A stretch of DNA of 64,000 nt. Origin: Nocardioides luteus (GTDB taxonomy: Bacteria; Actinomycetota; Actinomycetes; Propionibacteriales; Nocardioidaceae). Location of the stretch: positions 1-64,000 of the forward strand of contig NZ_BMRK01000009.1 in the NCBI RefSeq assembly GCF_014648595.1, in the 5' to 3' direction. The translations under genes and the position numbers were made by a program. Positions within the stretch are counted from its first letter, which is position 1. Each line of letters starts with the position of its first letter. The notes under the pieces were generated by a model. That model was given only the letters and a program-made list of their open reading frames with translations. It was not told the DNA's origin and did not search any database. Below, one piece after another: positions 25,314-35,221 of the stretch.

Positions 25314-27989
25314 GTGAGCACGCAGACCCCCAGTGGCAAGTGGTGGAGCCGGGATTCGGCCGCCCAGCCGGGTGACGACGAGGACCTGACGGCGCGCGCT
25401 GCCGAGTTGGCCCGCGCTGCCGCGGCAGCCGAGTCGCTCCGCATCTCCGCCGAGCAAGCAGCCGCCGAGCAGGCGGCCGAGCGGCTGGTGGCGGAGGAGT
25501 CCGCTGCCAAGCACGCTGCCGCCCGCGAGAAGGCAGACGAGACCGCCAAGCTCCACGCCGAGCTCGCCGCCGACGCCCACCAGGCGCGCGAGGCCGCCGA
25601 GAAGGCCGCGGAGGAGTACGCCCGGGCCAGGGTCGAGGCCGAGAAGCTCGCCGACAGCCGCGCCAAGGAGCGCGCCGAGGCCGAGGAGGCCGCGGTCGCC
25701 CGCGCGAAGGAGCTCGAGGAGGCCGAGCGTCGCTACCTGGAGGCCTCCCGCGCCGCCGAGGAGCAGACCACCGCTCGCGCCGAGGCCGAGGAGGCCGCTC
25801 GACTCCGCGCCGAGGAGGCTGCCGCTGCGGCCGCCTCCGCAGCCGAGGCTCACGAGAAGGCAGCCGAGCACGCCGAGCTGGCCAAGGCCGCCTACGCCGC
25901 CCGCAGCGTGGCCGAAGCCGCCGCCGAGGACCGTCTCGAGGAGATGGACGAGCTCCGCGACGCTCTGGCCGCGGCCGAGAAGGCCGCCCGCAAGGCGGCC
26001 GACGAGGCGCGTGCCGCCCACGAGGCCCGCAGCGAGGCCGAGGCCGCCGCCGAGGCCGCCTACGCCGCCCGCACCGACGCCGACAACCGCTCCGAGGAGC
26101 TCGCGCGGATGCGCGCGGAGGCCGACGCGGCTGCGGCCGGCCGTGCCGACGAGGCGCTGGCCGCGTTCACCGCCCGCCAGGCCGCCGAGCAGGCCGCCAA
26201 CGACCGCGCCACCGAGGCCGAGAAGGCCGTTGCCGCGCGGATCACCGCCGAGGAGTCGGCGGTCGCCATGGCGACGCAGGCCGAGGAGGCCGAGCGGCTC
26301 CGCAAGGAGGCCGAGGCCGCCGCCGAGGCCGCCTACGCCGCGGCCGAGGCCGCTGCGACCGCCCGTGCCGAGGCCGAGGAGGCGGCGAAGGAGGCCTACG
26401 AGGAGCGCAAGTCCGCCGACGCCAACGCCGAGGACCACGCGATGACGCGCGCCGCGGCCGAGGCGGCGGCAGCCGACCAGTACGCCGTCGCGGCCGAGGC
26501 CCTCGCCGCGCGCACCGAGGCCGAGGAGGCCGCGCTGCGCGCCTTCAAGGCCGCCGACGCCGCCAACGACGCCCGTCTCGAGGCCGAGAAGAGCGCGAAG
26601 CAGTACGCCGAGTTCGCAGCTGCCGCCGCGCACGAGGCCAACGAGAACGAGGAGCGCTACCGCCAGCTCACCGAGCTCGCCTCCCAGGCCGAGCAGGCCG
26701 CCGAGGCTGCCAATCTCGCCCGGATGGCCGCCGACCAGCGCGCCTCCGAGCACGCCGACCTCGCCGTGCAGGCCCTCGAGGGCCGGCGCGCCGCCGAGCG
26801 AGCCGCGACCGAGGCCAACGAGGGCCGCCGGGCCGCGGAGGTCGCGCTCCGCGCTGCCCACGAGTCGATGGCCGAGGTCGTCACCACGCAGTCGCGTGAG
26901 CGCGAAGAGGCCGAGCGCCGGATGACCGAGATGATGAACCGTCTCGCCGACGTCCAGGAGCAGGCCGCCGAGGCCGTACGCCTCCGGGCCGAGGCCGAGG
27001 AGGTCGCCGGTCAGAAGGCGATCGACCGTCAGGCCGTCGAGGCCTCGATCCTGCACCACACCGAGCTGGTCGAGCAGGCGATCGTCGACCGCCAGTCCGC
27101 CGAGCGCCGCAGCGCCCAGCTGGCCAAGCAGCTCGCCGACCTGCGCGAGGCCGTCATGCTGGCGGTGAAGGGCGGCAGCACCAACAAGCGGGCGATGCAG
27201 GCTCTCGAGCTCACCCTCGCCGCGACCCCGGAGCCGCCCGAGGCGAAGCTGCCGATCCCGGACGCCCCGGCCCAGCCGTTGTCCGACCCCGGCCCGTTCA
27301 AGCCGGCCGGCAGCTTCGAGCCGGTCCCGAACGAGCCCGCCGAGCCTGCGGACTCCACCGAGCCCGCCGAGACCGAGCCTGCTGGGCCCGAGCCTGCTGA
27401 GCCCGAGCCCGAGACCTCCCAGGCCACCGCGCCCGCGCCGGTCGACTCAGCCCCGACCGCCAACCCTCCGACCGCACCCGTGGCGCTGCCCGAGCGGCCC
27501 ACCGGCAAGCGGCAGGGCCCGAACGGAGGCGGCCGCAACGCGGACCTGCCCGACACCCCGAGCGATGCCCTCCCCCAGCGGTCGAGCGGCTGGCTGGCCG
27601 CGGTGAAGCTCGCCGAGTCCGGCAAGTTCCCCGGCGCCAAGATCCCCGGTGCCGACAGCGCCGCTCCGGCGCCGGAAGCCGAGGAGATCGGCGCCAAGAA
27701 GCTGACCGTCCGCACCTTCAAGCCGGAGGACGGCTCGCTCATGACCGAGAGCACCGTCACGGTCACCGAGGAGGGTGTGCTCGACGTCCGCAAGGACGAG
27801 CAGACCCACACCTACGACCTCTACGACACCCAGACCGACATCACCATCAAGGGTGAGCCGGCCACCGACGAGTGGGTCGTCGTCTTCAACACCGACGAGG
27901 CCGGTGCGGTCCAGGTCGACAAGTCGATGGTCGACGCCGAGGCGTTCCAGCGCGAGGTTCTGCGCTGGCGCCCGGACATGGCCGGCTGA
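25314..27989 (+). CDS. Large Ala/Glu-rich coiled-coil protein, unknown function
   Basis: An 891-residue acidic cytosolic protein with no signal peptide or membrane segment. Residues about 20-630 are nearly continuous Ala/Glu/Arg heptad sequence (repeats such as ARAEAEEAA and EAAAEAAYAA), predicting a long coiled coil like filament-forming or polar scaffold proteins. About 640-760 is Pro/Glu-rich (EPAEPADSTEPAETEPA). The last 110 or so residues form a compact, probably beta-rich domain (KKLTVRTFKPEDGSLMTEST ... DEWVVVFNTDEAGAVQVD). The GTG start lies 8 nt after TAGCAT (25300-25305). Its length and layout recall actinobacterial polarity/cytoskeletal coiled coils (FilP, Scy), but I see no sequence match and do not assign a function. 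Confidence 0.85.
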   Translation: MSTQTPSGKWWSRDSAAQPGDDEDLTARAAELARAAAAAESLRISAEQAAAEQAAERLVAEESAAKHAAAREKADETAKLHAELAADAHQAREAAEKAAEEYARARVEAEKLADSRAKERAEAEEAAVARAKELEEAERRYLEASRAAEEQTTARAEAEEAARLRAEEAAAAAASAAEAHEKAAEHAELAKAAYAARSVAEAAAEDRLEEMDELRDALAAAEKAARKAADEARAAHEARSEAEAAAEAAYAARTDADNRSEELARMRAEADAAAAGRADEALAAFTARQAAEQAANDRATEAEKAVAARITAEESAVAMATQAEEAERLRKEAEAAAEAAYAAAEAAATARAEAEEAAKEAYEERKSADANAEDHAMTRAAAEAAAADQYAVAAEALAARTEAEEAALRAFKAADAANDARLEAEKSAKQYAEFAAAAAHEANENEERYRQLTELASQAEQAAEAANLARMAADQRASEHADLAVQALEGRRAAERAATEANEGRRAAEVALRAAHESMAEVVTTQSREREEAERRMTEMMNRLADVQEQAAEAVRLRAEAEEVAGQKAIDRQAVEASILHHTELVEQAIVDRQSAERRSAQLAKQLADLREAVMLAVKGGSTNKRAMQALELTLAATPEPPEAKLPIPDAPAQPLSDPGPFKPAGSFEPVPNEPAEPADSTEPAETEPAGPEPAEPEPETSQATAPAPVDSAPTANPPTAPVALPERPTGKRQGPNGGGRNADLPDTPSDALPQRSSGWLAAVKLAESGKFPGAKIPGADSAAPAPEAEEIGAKKLTVRTFKPEDGSLMTESTVTVTEEGVLDVRKDEQTHTYDLYDTQTDITIKGEPATDEWVVVFNTDEAGAVQVDKSMVDAEAFQREVLRWRPDMAG

Positions 27990-28001
27990 CCCCGAGCACA
28001 C

Positions 28002-28051
28002 GGTCTCGACAGGCTCGACCTCCAGACCCGGTGGTCGAGCCTGTCGAGACC
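28002..28051. repeat. 19-bp inverted repeat of the GGTCTCGACARGCTCGACC family
   Basis: GGTCTCGACAGGCTCGACC (28002-28020) is mirrored perfectly at 28033-28051 across a 12-nt loop. It lies between convergent genes (coiled-coil protein and esterase) and can act as a bidirectional terminator. The left arm is identical to the first copy inside mshD. Confidence 0.92.
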
Positions 28052-28060
28052 CCTTAGCCG

Positions 28061-29107
28061 CTACAGGTTCTCGCGCAGCACCCGAGCGATCTCGAGCACG
28101 GCCGCCCGTGACGTACGTCCGGCGCCGACCACGTTGAAGAACCCGTGGATCTGGTCGTCGAAGCGCTTGTGGACGACCTTGACCCCGGCCTCCTCGAGCT
28201 TGGCCACGTACGCCTCGCCCTCGTCCCGCAGCGGGTCGAAGCCAGCGGTCGCGACGTACGCCGGCGCGACCCCGGTCGCCGGGATGTCGGCGTAGAGCGG
28301 CGCGTGCCGCGGGTCGCGCGGGTCCGTGCCCTCGGGCAGGTAGTTGCCGGTGGCCGCGGCGATGAACTCCGAGGTCAGGTAGAACCCCTCGCCGAGCTCC
28401 TGGCGGCTGCGGGTGTTCCCCTCGGACTGGGTGACCGGGTAGATGAGCAGCTGGAACGCGCAGGCCTCACCGACCGCGAGCGCGACGCCGGCAGCCAGGT
28501 TGCCGCCGGCGGAGTCGCCGCCGACCCCGATCCGGGACGGGTCGACACCGAGCTCGGACGCGTGGTCGACCGCCCACCGGAAGGCCGCGAGCGAGTCGTC
28601 GTAGGCGGCGGGGAACGGTGCCTCCGGCGCGAGCCGGTAGTCGACCGAGAGCACCTTGACCCCGGACTCACGGGCGATGAGCCGGCACGGTGCGTCGTGG
28701 CTGTCGAGGTCGCCGAAGATGAAGCCGCCGCCGTGCAGGAAGACCAGGAGCGGCGCGTCGCCCGAGGCGCTCTCGGGGACGTAGAGCCGTGCCTTGAGCC
28801 CGGCGACCCACAGCTCACGCACCGACCCGATCTCCTGACGGCCGCCACCGAGCCGCGTCTGCCGCAGCATCGCCGCCCGCCCCTTCGGGATCGGCAGCGT
28901 CGACGGGTCCGGCTCCCCCGACACCTTCATCAGCGCGAGCATGGTCTGCGTGTCCACGGCGAGCGTCTGCCCGTCGTACGTCACCGGCTTGCCGACGATC
29001 CGGCGCTGCACCGCCGCCGGCAGGTTCATCGCGGCTGTGAACGCAGGCTTCTTCACCGGCACCAGCAGCGGATCGATCAGGGACGACGCACGCGCGAGAA
29101 TCGACAT
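28061..29107 (-). CDS. Alpha/beta hydrolase, hormone-sensitive-lipase family esterase
   Basis: A 348-residue esterase. [18 protein letters not shown] supplies the HGGG oxyanion hole. [17 protein letters not shown] holds the nucleophile Ser. FDPLRDEG gives the acid and QIHGFFN the His of the triad. Probably cleaves carboxyl esters with short or medium acyl chains. ATG at 29107 chosen over a GTG two codons upstream. Its promoter region holds a long perfect inverted repeat, implying dedicated control. Confidence 0.88.
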   Translation of the reverse strand: MSILARASSLIDPLLVPVKKPAFTAAMNLPAAVQRRIVGKPVTYDGQTLAVDTQTMLALMKVSGEPDPSTLPIPKGRAAMLRQTRLGGGRQEIGSVRELWVAGLKARLYVPESASGDAPLLVFLHGGGFIFGDLDSHDAPCRLIARESGVKVLSVDYRLAPEAPFPAAYDDSLAAFRWAVDHASELGVDPSRIGVGGDSAGGNLAAGVALAVGEACAFQLLIYPVTQSEGNTRSRQELGEGFYLTSEFIAAATGNYLPEGTDPRDPRHAPLYADIPATGVAPAYVATAGFDPLRDEGEAYVAKLEEAGVKVVHKRFDDQIHGFFNVVGAGRTSRAAVLEIARVLRENL

Positions 29108-29114
29108 GCGCACA

Positions 29115-29152
29115 AACTACCTGTTACCAGAGACATCGTGTAACAGGTAGTT
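29115..29152. promoter_or_regulatory. 13-bp perfect inverted repeat upstream of the esterase gene
   Basis: AACTACCTGTTAC (29115-29127) and GTAACAGGTAGTT (29140-29152) are exact complements with a 12-nt spacer, 8 bp upstream of the esterase ATG and 71 bp from ppk. GTAACAG-type half-sites are typical of TetR-class operators. No regulator gene is adjacent, so control is by a distant protein. Confidence 0.75.
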
Positions 29153-29223
29153 CATCGGACGGTCGCCGGACGTACCTTGAAATCGGCCGTCGCGAACCCG
29201 GCTGCGGGTGGAAGACTGGTGTC

Positions 29224-31419
29224 ATGAGTCTCGACCCGCAAGCCCCCACGCGCTCGGCCGAGGACACCGTCAGCCTGACCGCGGTCCCCGACCAGCCGTT
29301 CGACGTCGAGCCCGAGTACATCCCCGATCACGAGGCGCTGGCCGAGGTCGAGAAGTACGAGGACAGGTTCCTCGACCGGGAGCTCTCCTGGCTGCGGTTC
29401 AACGAGCGGGTGCTGGAGCTGGCCGAGGACGAGTCGCTGCCGCTGCTGGAGCGCGTACGTTTCCTGGCGATCTTCACCTCCAACCTCGACGAGTTCTTCA
29501 TGGTCCGCGTCGCCGGCCTGAAGCGGCGGATCGCGGCGGGGGTCGCGGTGCGGGCCGCGTCCGGGCTGATGCCGCGCGAGGTGCTCGACACGATCTGGCG
29601 GACGGCCCGGGAGCTCTCCGAGCGCCACGCCCGGGTCTTCCGCGACCAGGTGAAGCCGGCGCTGCTCGAGGAGGGCATCCAGCTGCTCCACTGGGAGGAC
29701 CTCTCGCCGGAGGAGGTCAAGGCGTGCAAGAAGCTCTTCAAGGAGCGGGTCTACCCGGTGCTGACGCCGCTCGCGGTCGACCCGGCCCACCCCTTCCCCT
29801 ACATCTCCGGGCTCTCGCTCAACCTCGCGGTGCGGCTGCGTGACCCGAAGACGAAGAAGAAGCACTTCGCCCGGGTGAAGGTGCCGCCGATCTTCACCCG
29901 CTTCGTGCCGCTCGGCAACGACCGCTTCGTACCCCTCGAGGAGGTCATGGCCGAGCGCCTCTCCAAGCTCTTCCCGGGCATGGAGATCCTCGAGGTGCAC
30001 ACGTTCCGGGTGACCCGCAACGAGGACCTCGAGGTCGAGGAGGACGACGCCGAGAACCTTCTCACCGCGCTCGAGAAGGAGCTGCTCCGCCGCCGCTTCG
30101 GCCCGCCGGTACGCCTCGAGGTGCAGGAGTCGATGACCGACTCCACGCTCGACCTGCTCGTCTCCGAGCTCGGCATCTCCGACAAGGAGGTGTTCCGGCT
30201 GCCCGGCCCGCTGGACCTGCGCGGCCTGCACGGCATCGCCGACATCGACCGGGAGCAGCTGAAGTACCCGGCGTTCGTGCCGAGCACCCACCCCGCGCTG
30301 GCCCCGGTCGAGAGCGCCGCGCCCGTCGACGTGTTCAAGGTGGCCCGCCGCGACGACGTGCTCCTCCAGCACCCCTACGACTCGTTCGCGACCAGCGTGC
30401 AGCGCTTCATCGAGCAGGCGGCGGCCGACCCGCGGGTGCTGGCGATCAAGCAGACGCTCTACCGCACCTCCGGCGACTCCCCCATCATCGACGCCCTCAT
30501 CGACGCCGCCGAGGCCGGCAAGCAGGTGCTGGTGCTGGTCGAGATCAAGGCCCGCTTCGACGAGGTCGCCAACATCCGCTGGGCGCGCAAGCTCGAGCAG
30601 GCCGGCTGCCACGTGGTCTACGGCCTGGTCGGCCTGAAGACCCACTGCAAGCTGGCGATGGTGGTGCGCGAGGAGCCCGACGGCACGATCCGCCGCTACA
30701 CCCACATCGGCACCGGCAACTACAACCCCAAGACCTCCCGGCTCTACGAGGACATGGGGCTGATCACCACCAACGAGGCCATCGGCGAGGACGTCGCCCA
30801 CCTCTTCAACAACCTCTCCGGCTGGAGCCGCCAGGCGACGTACGAGCAGCTGCTGGTCGCCCCAGGCAACGTACGCAGCGGCCTGATCGAGCAGATCCAC
30901 GCCGAGATCGCCCACCACCGGGCGGGACGGCCGGCCAGGATCCGCCTGAAGGCCAACTCGGTGGTCGACGAGGCGATCATCGACGCGCTCTACCTGGCCT
31001 CGCAGGCCGGCGTGCCGGTGCAGCTGCTGGTGCGCGGCATCTGCGCGCTCCGCCCGGGCGTGGAGGGGCTGAGCGAGACCATTGAGGTGCGCTCGATCCT
31101 GGGACGGTTCCTGGAGCACTCGCGGATCTTCTGGTTCGAGAACGCCACCGCCGAGGACGGGGAGGGGCCGGTCGCCTGGATCGGGTCGGCCGACATGATG
31201 CATCGCAACCTCGACCGCCGGGTCGAGGCCCTCGTACGCCTGCCCACGCCGGAGCTGGTCGCCGAGGTCGGCGCACTCTTCGACATGGCTTTCGAACCGA
31301 CCACCGACGCGTGGGTCCTCGAGCCCGACGGCACCTGGACCCGCAACCACGCTGCGAACCATCTGCAGGCGATGTTGATCACACGACAGCGCCAGCGCAG
31401 GCGCGCCGCGACTGGCTGA
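29224..31419 (+). CDS. ppk: Polyphosphate kinase 1
   Basis: A 731-residue PPK1 synthesising polyphosphate from [23 protein letters not shown] marks the N-domain; [20 protein letters not shown] and [14 protein letters not shown] follow. The catalytic PLD-like half has [53 protein letters not shown] and the autophosphorylated-His region [20 protein letters not shown], then RRVEALVRL. Length and motifs are complete. First of three co-directional phosphate genes (ppk, PhoU-like, pit) facing the pst operon. Confidence 0.96.
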   Translation: MSLDPQAPTRSAEDTVSLTAVPDQPFDVEPEYIPDHEALAEVEKYEDRFLDRELSWLRFNERVLELAEDESLPLLERVRFLAIFTSNLDEFFMVRVAGLKRRIAAGVAVRAASGLMPREVLDTIWRTARELSERHARVFRDQVKPALLEEGIQLLHWEDLSPEEVKACKKLFKERVYPVLTPLAVDPAHPFPYISGLSLNLAVRLRDPKTKKKHFARVKVPPIFTRFVPLGNDRFVPLEEVMAERLSKLFPGMEILEVHTFRVTRNEDLEVEEDDAENLLTALEKELLRRRFGPPVRLEVQESMTDSTLDLLVSELGISDKEVFRLPGPLDLRGLHGIADIDREQLKYPAFVPSTHPALAPVESAAPVDVFKVARRDDVLLQHPYDSFATSVQRFIEQAAADPRVLAIKQTLYRTSGDSPIIDALIDAAEAGKQVLVLVEIKARFDEVANIRWARKLEQAGCHVVYGLVGLKTHCKLAMVVREEPDGTIRRYTHIGTGNYNPKTSRLYEDMGLITTNEAIGEDVAHLFNNLSGWSRQATYEQLLVAPGNVRSGLIEQIHAEIAHHRAGRPARIRLKANSVVDEAIIDALYLASQAGVPVQLLVRGICALRPGVEGLSETIEVRSILGRFLEHSRIFWFENATAEDGEGPVAWIGSADMMHRNLDRRVEALVRLPTPELVAEVGALFDMAFEPTTDAWVLEPDGTWTRNHAANHLQAMLITRQRQRRRAATG

Positions 31420-31456
31420 ACACGCCCTGGCTTGCGTTGTGTCAAGCGGACTCGCC

Positions 31457-31462
31457 TAACAT
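31457..31462 (+). promoter_or_regulatory. Putative -10 box for the PhoU-like/pit operon
   Basis: TAACAT at 31457-31462 lies 38 nt before the PhoU-like GTG. TTGCGT (31432-31437) upstream is a possible -35, at a rather long 19-bp spacing. Confidence 0.4.
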
Positions 31463-31500
31463 GAGCCCGCAGGTCTGCCTCATCCAGCCAGGAGCCCCTC

Positions 31501-32118
31501 GTGCGTTTCCGTATCCGACCGGTCGACACGTCGTTCTACGACCTGTTCACCGAGTCAGCCACCCACCTCGTCGGCGGCGTAGCGCTGCTGGCAGAGATGC
31601 TCAGCGACACCGCCGATCGTGAGGACGTCGCGCGTCGCATGCGTGACGCCGAGCATGCCGCTGACGAGACCACCCACGCGCTGGTCAAGAAGGTCAACTC
31701 GACCTTCGTCACGCCGTTCGACCGCGAGGACATCTACGCCCTCGGCTCCGGTCTCGACGACGTGATGGACTCGATGGACGAGGTCGTCGACCAGATCTTC
31801 GTCTACGGCGTCGAGACCATTCCCCCCGAGCTCTCCGACCAGGTCACCGTGCTCCAGCGCTGCGCGGAGCTCACCGCCGCCGCGATGCCCAACCTGCGCT
31901 CGATGACCGAGCTCTCGGAATACTGGATCGAGATCAACCGTCTCGAGAACCAGGGCGACAAGAACCACCGTCGCATCCTCGCCAAGCTCTTCTCCGGTGA
32001 GTACGACGCGATGGAGGTCCTCAAGCTGAAGGACATCGTCGAGTCGCTCGAGGACGCGATCGACGGTATGGAGAAGGTCGCCAACACAGTCGAACAGATC
32101 GCCGTCAAGGAATCCTGA
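31501..32118 (+). CDS. PhoU-like DUF47 protein, partner of Pit transporter
   Basis: A 205-residue all-helical protein of the DUF47 family (FYDLFTESATHLVGGVALLA, ADETTHALVKKVNSTFVTPF, DREDIYALGSGLDDVMDSMD, LKDIVESLEDAIDGMEKVAN). These PhoU relatives are encoded next to low-affinity Pit phosphate transporters and modulate them. GTG start at 31501. The pit gene follows after 104 bp in the same direction. Confidence 0.9.
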   Translation: MRFRIRPVDTSFYDLFTESATHLVGGVALLAEMLSDTADREDVARRMRDAEHAADETTHALVKKVNSTFVTPFDREDIYALGSGLDDVMDSMDEVVDQIFVYGVETIPPELSDQVTVLQRCAELTAAAMPNLRSMTELSEYWIEINRLENQGDKNHRRILAKLFSGEYDAMEVLKLKDIVESLEDAIDGMEKVANTVEQIAVKES

Positions 32119-32222
32119 GCCCCCGTGATCTCCGACATTCCGCGCTACCACGCGCCTGCCATCACGCATGCCGGCGGCGGCGCCGCCGCTCGCAACGTCT
32201 GGAAGCCTGAAAGCACCGCCTG

Positions 32223-33224
32223 ATGGAACTCGCCATTGTCATCGGGGTGGTCGTCGTCGCCCTGGTCTTCGACTACACCAACGGCTTCCACGACGCCGCC
32301 AACGCGATCGCGACATCGGTGTCCACACGCGCACTCACTCCGCGCATCGCCCTCCTGCTCGCCGCGGTGATGAACTTCGTCGGTGCCTTCCTGGGCCAGA
32401 AGGTCGCCCACACGGTCTCCGACACCATCACCCCACCATCAGGCGCCCACGGGCTGACCGTCGTCATGGCAGGTCTGCTCGGCGCGATCGCCTGGAACCT
32501 GATCACCTGGTACTTCGGTCTCCCCTCGTCCTCCTCGCACGCGCTCATCGGTGGCCTGGCCGGCTCGGCCATCGCCGCCGGCGCGTTCGTCAACTGGTGG
32601 ACGGTGCTGGAGAAGGTCGTCATCCCGATGTTCGTCTCGCCGGTGGTCGCCTTCGGGCTCGGCTTCGGCGTCATGCTCGCGGTGATGTGGCTCTTCCGCC
32701 GCACCAACCAGCACCGGGCCCAGAAGGGCTTCCGGATCGCGCAGACGATCTCGGCCGCCGCGATGGCCCTCGGCCACGGCCTCCAGGACGCCCAGAAGAC
32801 GATGGGTGTCATCTTCCTGGCCCTCGTCACCGGCGGCTTCCTCTCCGAGAGCGACGGTCTCCCGTTCTGGGTCATCGCCGCAGCCGCCACCGCGATCTCG
32901 CTGGGCACCATGTCCGGCGGCTGGCGCATCATGCGCACCCTCGGCCGCCGCATCATCCACCTGGACCCCTCGCGCGGCTTCGCCGCCGAGTCGGTCGCCG
33001 CCTCGGTGCTCTACACCACGGCGTACGTCTGGGAGGCCCCGATCTCGACCACCCACACGATCACCTCGGCGATCATGGGTGTCGGCGCGACCAAGCGGTT
33101 CTCAGCGGTCCGCTGGGGCATCGCGAAGTCGATCGTCGCGGCCTGGGTCTTCACCTTCCCCGCCGCCGGCGGCGTAGCGGCCCTGACCTACCTCATCTGC
33201 CACTTCGTCTTCCAGCTCCCGTAA
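32223..33224 (+). CDS. pit: Inorganic phosphate transporter, Pit family
   Basis: A 333-residue membrane protein with about ten hydrophobic segments and the two Pit signature repeats: LVFDYTNGFHDAANAIATSV and, in the second half, GHGLQDAQKTMGVI. It imports metal-phosphate using the proton gradient. The PhoU-like gene upstream is its usual partner. The 3' end faces pstB across an intergenic repeat array. Confidence 0.94.
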   Translation: MELAIVIGVVVVALVFDYTNGFHDAANAIATSVSTRALTPRIALLLAAVMNFVGAFLGQKVAHTVSDTITPPSGAHGLTVVMAGLLGAIAWNLITWYFGLPSSSSHALIGGLAGSAIAAGAFVNWWTVLEKVVIPMFVSPVVAFGLGFGVMLAVMWLFRRTNQHRAQKGFRIAQTISAAAMALGHGLQDAQKTMGVIFLALVTGGFLSESDGLPFWVIAAAATAISLGTMSGGWRIMRTLGRRIIHLDPSRGFAAESVAASVLYTTAYVWEAPISTTHTITSAIMGVGATKRFSAVRWGIAKSIVAAWVFTFPAAGGVAALTYLICHFVFQLP

Positions 33225-33227
33225 AAC

Positions 33228-33353
33228 AGCCGAGTCGGCGCGGTGCTGGTACAGCCCGAGTCGGCGCGATCCTGGTACAGCCGAGTCGGCGCATCTGACC
33301 CCGTGCCTCGCGAAGCGAAGCGAGCGAGAGGGGTCGGATGCGCCGACTCGGCG
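33228..33353. repeat. Array C of the CGCCGACTCGGCG repeat
   Basis: Reverse cores end at 33240, 33266 and 33291, about 26 bp apart (unit contains TGGTACAGCC), and one forward core lies at 33341-33353. The last reverse core plus GCATCTGACCCC pairs with GGGGTCGGATGC and the forward core over about 23 bp with one mismatch, with further CTCGC/GCGAG pairing in the loop. It lies between convergent pit and pstB and may terminate both. Confidence 0.85.
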
Positions 33354-33382
33354 CGTGATCACCTACACCAGCCGAAGACCAG

Positions 33383-34156
33383 TCACCCGAACCGCCCCGA
33401 GATATAAGCCTCGGTGTCCGGGTTGTCCGGGTTCGTGAACATCTGCTTGGTGGGGTTGAACTCCACCAGATGCCCAGGCTGACCAGCAGCCTTCAGGTTG
33501 AAGAACCCGGTCTCGTCGGAGACCCGGGCAGCCTGCTGCATGTTGTGGGTGACGATCACGATCGTGTAGTCGGACTTCAGCTCATGGATGAGGTCCTCGA
33601 TCGCGGCGGTGGAGATCGGGTCGAGGGCCGAGCACGGCTCGTCCATCAGCAGCACCTCGGGCTGGACGGCGATCGCGCGGGCGATGCAGAGCCGCTGCTG
33701 CTGGCCGCCGGAGAGGCCCATGCCGGGCTTTCCCAGACGGTCCTTGACCTCGTTCCAGAGGTTGGCGCCGCGCAGCGCGTCCTCGACGATCTCGTCCGCC
33801 TCGGCCTTCTTGATCCGCTTGGAGTTGAGCCTGTTGCCGGCGAGCACGTTGTCGTAGATCGACATCGTCGGGAACGGGTTGGGCCGCTGGAAGACCATGC
33901 CGACCTTGCGGCGTACGGCCACCGGGTCCACGCCGGAGCCGTAGATGTCCTGGCCGGCGATCGAGATCTTCCCCTCGACGTACGCGCCGGGGATGACCTC
34001 GTGCATCCGGTTGAGGGTGCGCAGGAAGGTCGACTTGCCGCAGCCGGAGGGGCCGATGAAGGCGGTGACCGACTTCGGCTTGATGGACATGGTGACGTCC
34101 TCGACGGCCTTGAAGTCGCCGTAGAAGATGCTGGCGTCCTTGACGCTGATGGACAT
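33383..34156 (-). CDS. pstB: Phosphate ABC transporter ATP-binding protein
   Basis: A 257-residue ABC ATPase of the high-affinity phosphate importer. Walker [22 protein letters not shown]-loop [19 protein letters not shown], signature [16 protein letters not shown], Walker [13 protein letters not shown] and the H-loop VIVTHNM are all intact. The conserved PNPFP of PstB is present. Last gene of pstSCAB, 9 bp after pstA. Confidence 0.96.
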   Translation of the reverse strand: MSISVKDASIFYGDFKAVEDVTMSIKPKSVTAFIGPSGCGKSTFLRTLNRMHEVIPGAYVEGKISIAGQDIYGSGVDPVAVRRKVGMVFQRPNPFPTMSIYDNVLAGNRLNSKRIKKAEADEIVEDALRGANLWNEVKDRLGKPGMGLSGGQQQRLCIARAIAVQPEVLLMDEPCSALDPISTAAIEDLIHELKSDYTIVIVTHNMQQAARVSDETGFFNLKAAGQPGHLVEFNPTKQMFTNPDNPDTEAYISGRFG

Positions 34157-34165
34157 GGGGTTCTC

Positions 34166-35221
34166 CTAGCGCCCGGTCTTGGGGGCGAAGATCGTGCCGA
34201 CGATGCGGGCGATGAGGTTGAGGGCCATGACGAGGACGAAGAGCACCAGCGCCCCGCCCCAGGCGTACTCGACGCCCTTCGCCGTGGCCTCGGACAGCTG
34301 GGTGTAGATGAAGACCGGCACGGTCATCATCGGGCTGTCCTCGAGGGCGTTGGTGTTCATGTTGGGGTTGAAGCCGGAGGCGACCAGCAGCGGTGCGGTC
34401 TCGCCGATCACCCGCGAGATGGAGAGCACGACGCCGGTGACGATGCCGCCGACGGCGGTCGGGAGCACCATCTTGGTGATGGTGCGCCACTTCGGCACCC
34501 CGAGGGCGTACGCCGCCTCCCGCAGGTCGTCGGGGACCAGCTTGAGCATCTCCTCGGTCGAGCGGACGACGGTTGGGATCATCAGCAGCGAGAGCGCGAC
34601 TCCGCCGCCGAACCCGAAGCGGGTCCCGGGGCCGACGACCAGGGTGAAGAGCGCGAACGCGAAGAGGCCCGCGACGATCGACGGGATCCCGGTCATCACG
34701 TCGACCAGGAAGGTGATCGCCTTGGCGAGGCGGCTGCCCTTGCCGTACTCGATCAGGTAGATCGCGGTCATGATGCCGATCGGGATCGAGATCAGCGCGG
34801 CGATGCCGGTGACGATCAGGGTGCCCATCAGCGCGTGGTAGAGGCCGCCCTGCTCGTCGCCGGTGACCGAGCGCATCGAGTAGGTGAGGAACTCCGGGCT
34901 GATCGCGGCGGTGCCGCGGGCGACGACCATGTAGATCAGCCAGATCAGCGGGATCACCGCGACGCCGAAGGCCGTCCAGACGAGCCCGGTGACGAGCTTG
35001 TCGGTCGCCGAGCGCCGGTTCTCCACGAGCAGCGCCCACAGCGGGTAGCCGAGGACGAAGGCGAGCCCCCCGACGGCGACGGCACCCACGATGCCGGCGC
35101 CGAGCACCAGGCTCAACCCGCCCAGCGCAGCTGCCGCGATCGCGACCAGCCACTGGGCTCCTCGCGGGAGCGTGGCGTGGGACAGCTCCGTCTCTTGCGC
35201 GGAGAGGTCGATATCGGTCAC
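34166..35221 (-). CDS. pstA: Phosphate ABC transporter permease PstA
   Basis: A 351-residue membrane permease. It has an N-terminal extension with two extra hydrophobic segments (WLVAIAAAALGGLSLVLGAG, VAVGGLAFVLGYPLWALLV) before the usual six-helix core. The core includes MGTLIVTGIAALISIPIGIM, DVMTGIPSIVAGLFAFALF and the EAA loop EAAYALGVPKWRTITKMVLP. GTG start at 35221 overlaps the pstC stop by 4 bp (GTGA). Confidence 0.92.
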   Translation of the reverse strand: MTDIDLSAQETELSHATLPRGAQWLVAIAAAALGGLSLVLGAGIVGAVAVGGLAFVLGYPLWALLVENRRSATDKLVTGLVWTAFGVAVIPLIWLIYMVVARGTAAISPEFLTYSMRSVTGDEQGGLYHALMGTLIVTGIAALISIPIGIMTAIYLIEYGKGSRLAKAITFLVDVMTGIPSIVAGLFAFALFTLVVGPGTRFGFGGGVALSLLMIPTVVRSTEEMLKLVPDDLREAAYALGVPKWRTITKMVLPTAVGGIVTGVVLSISRVIGETAPLLVASGFNPNMNTNALEDSPMMTVPVFIYTQLSEATAKGVEYAWGGALVLFVLVMALNLIARIVGTIFAPKTGR

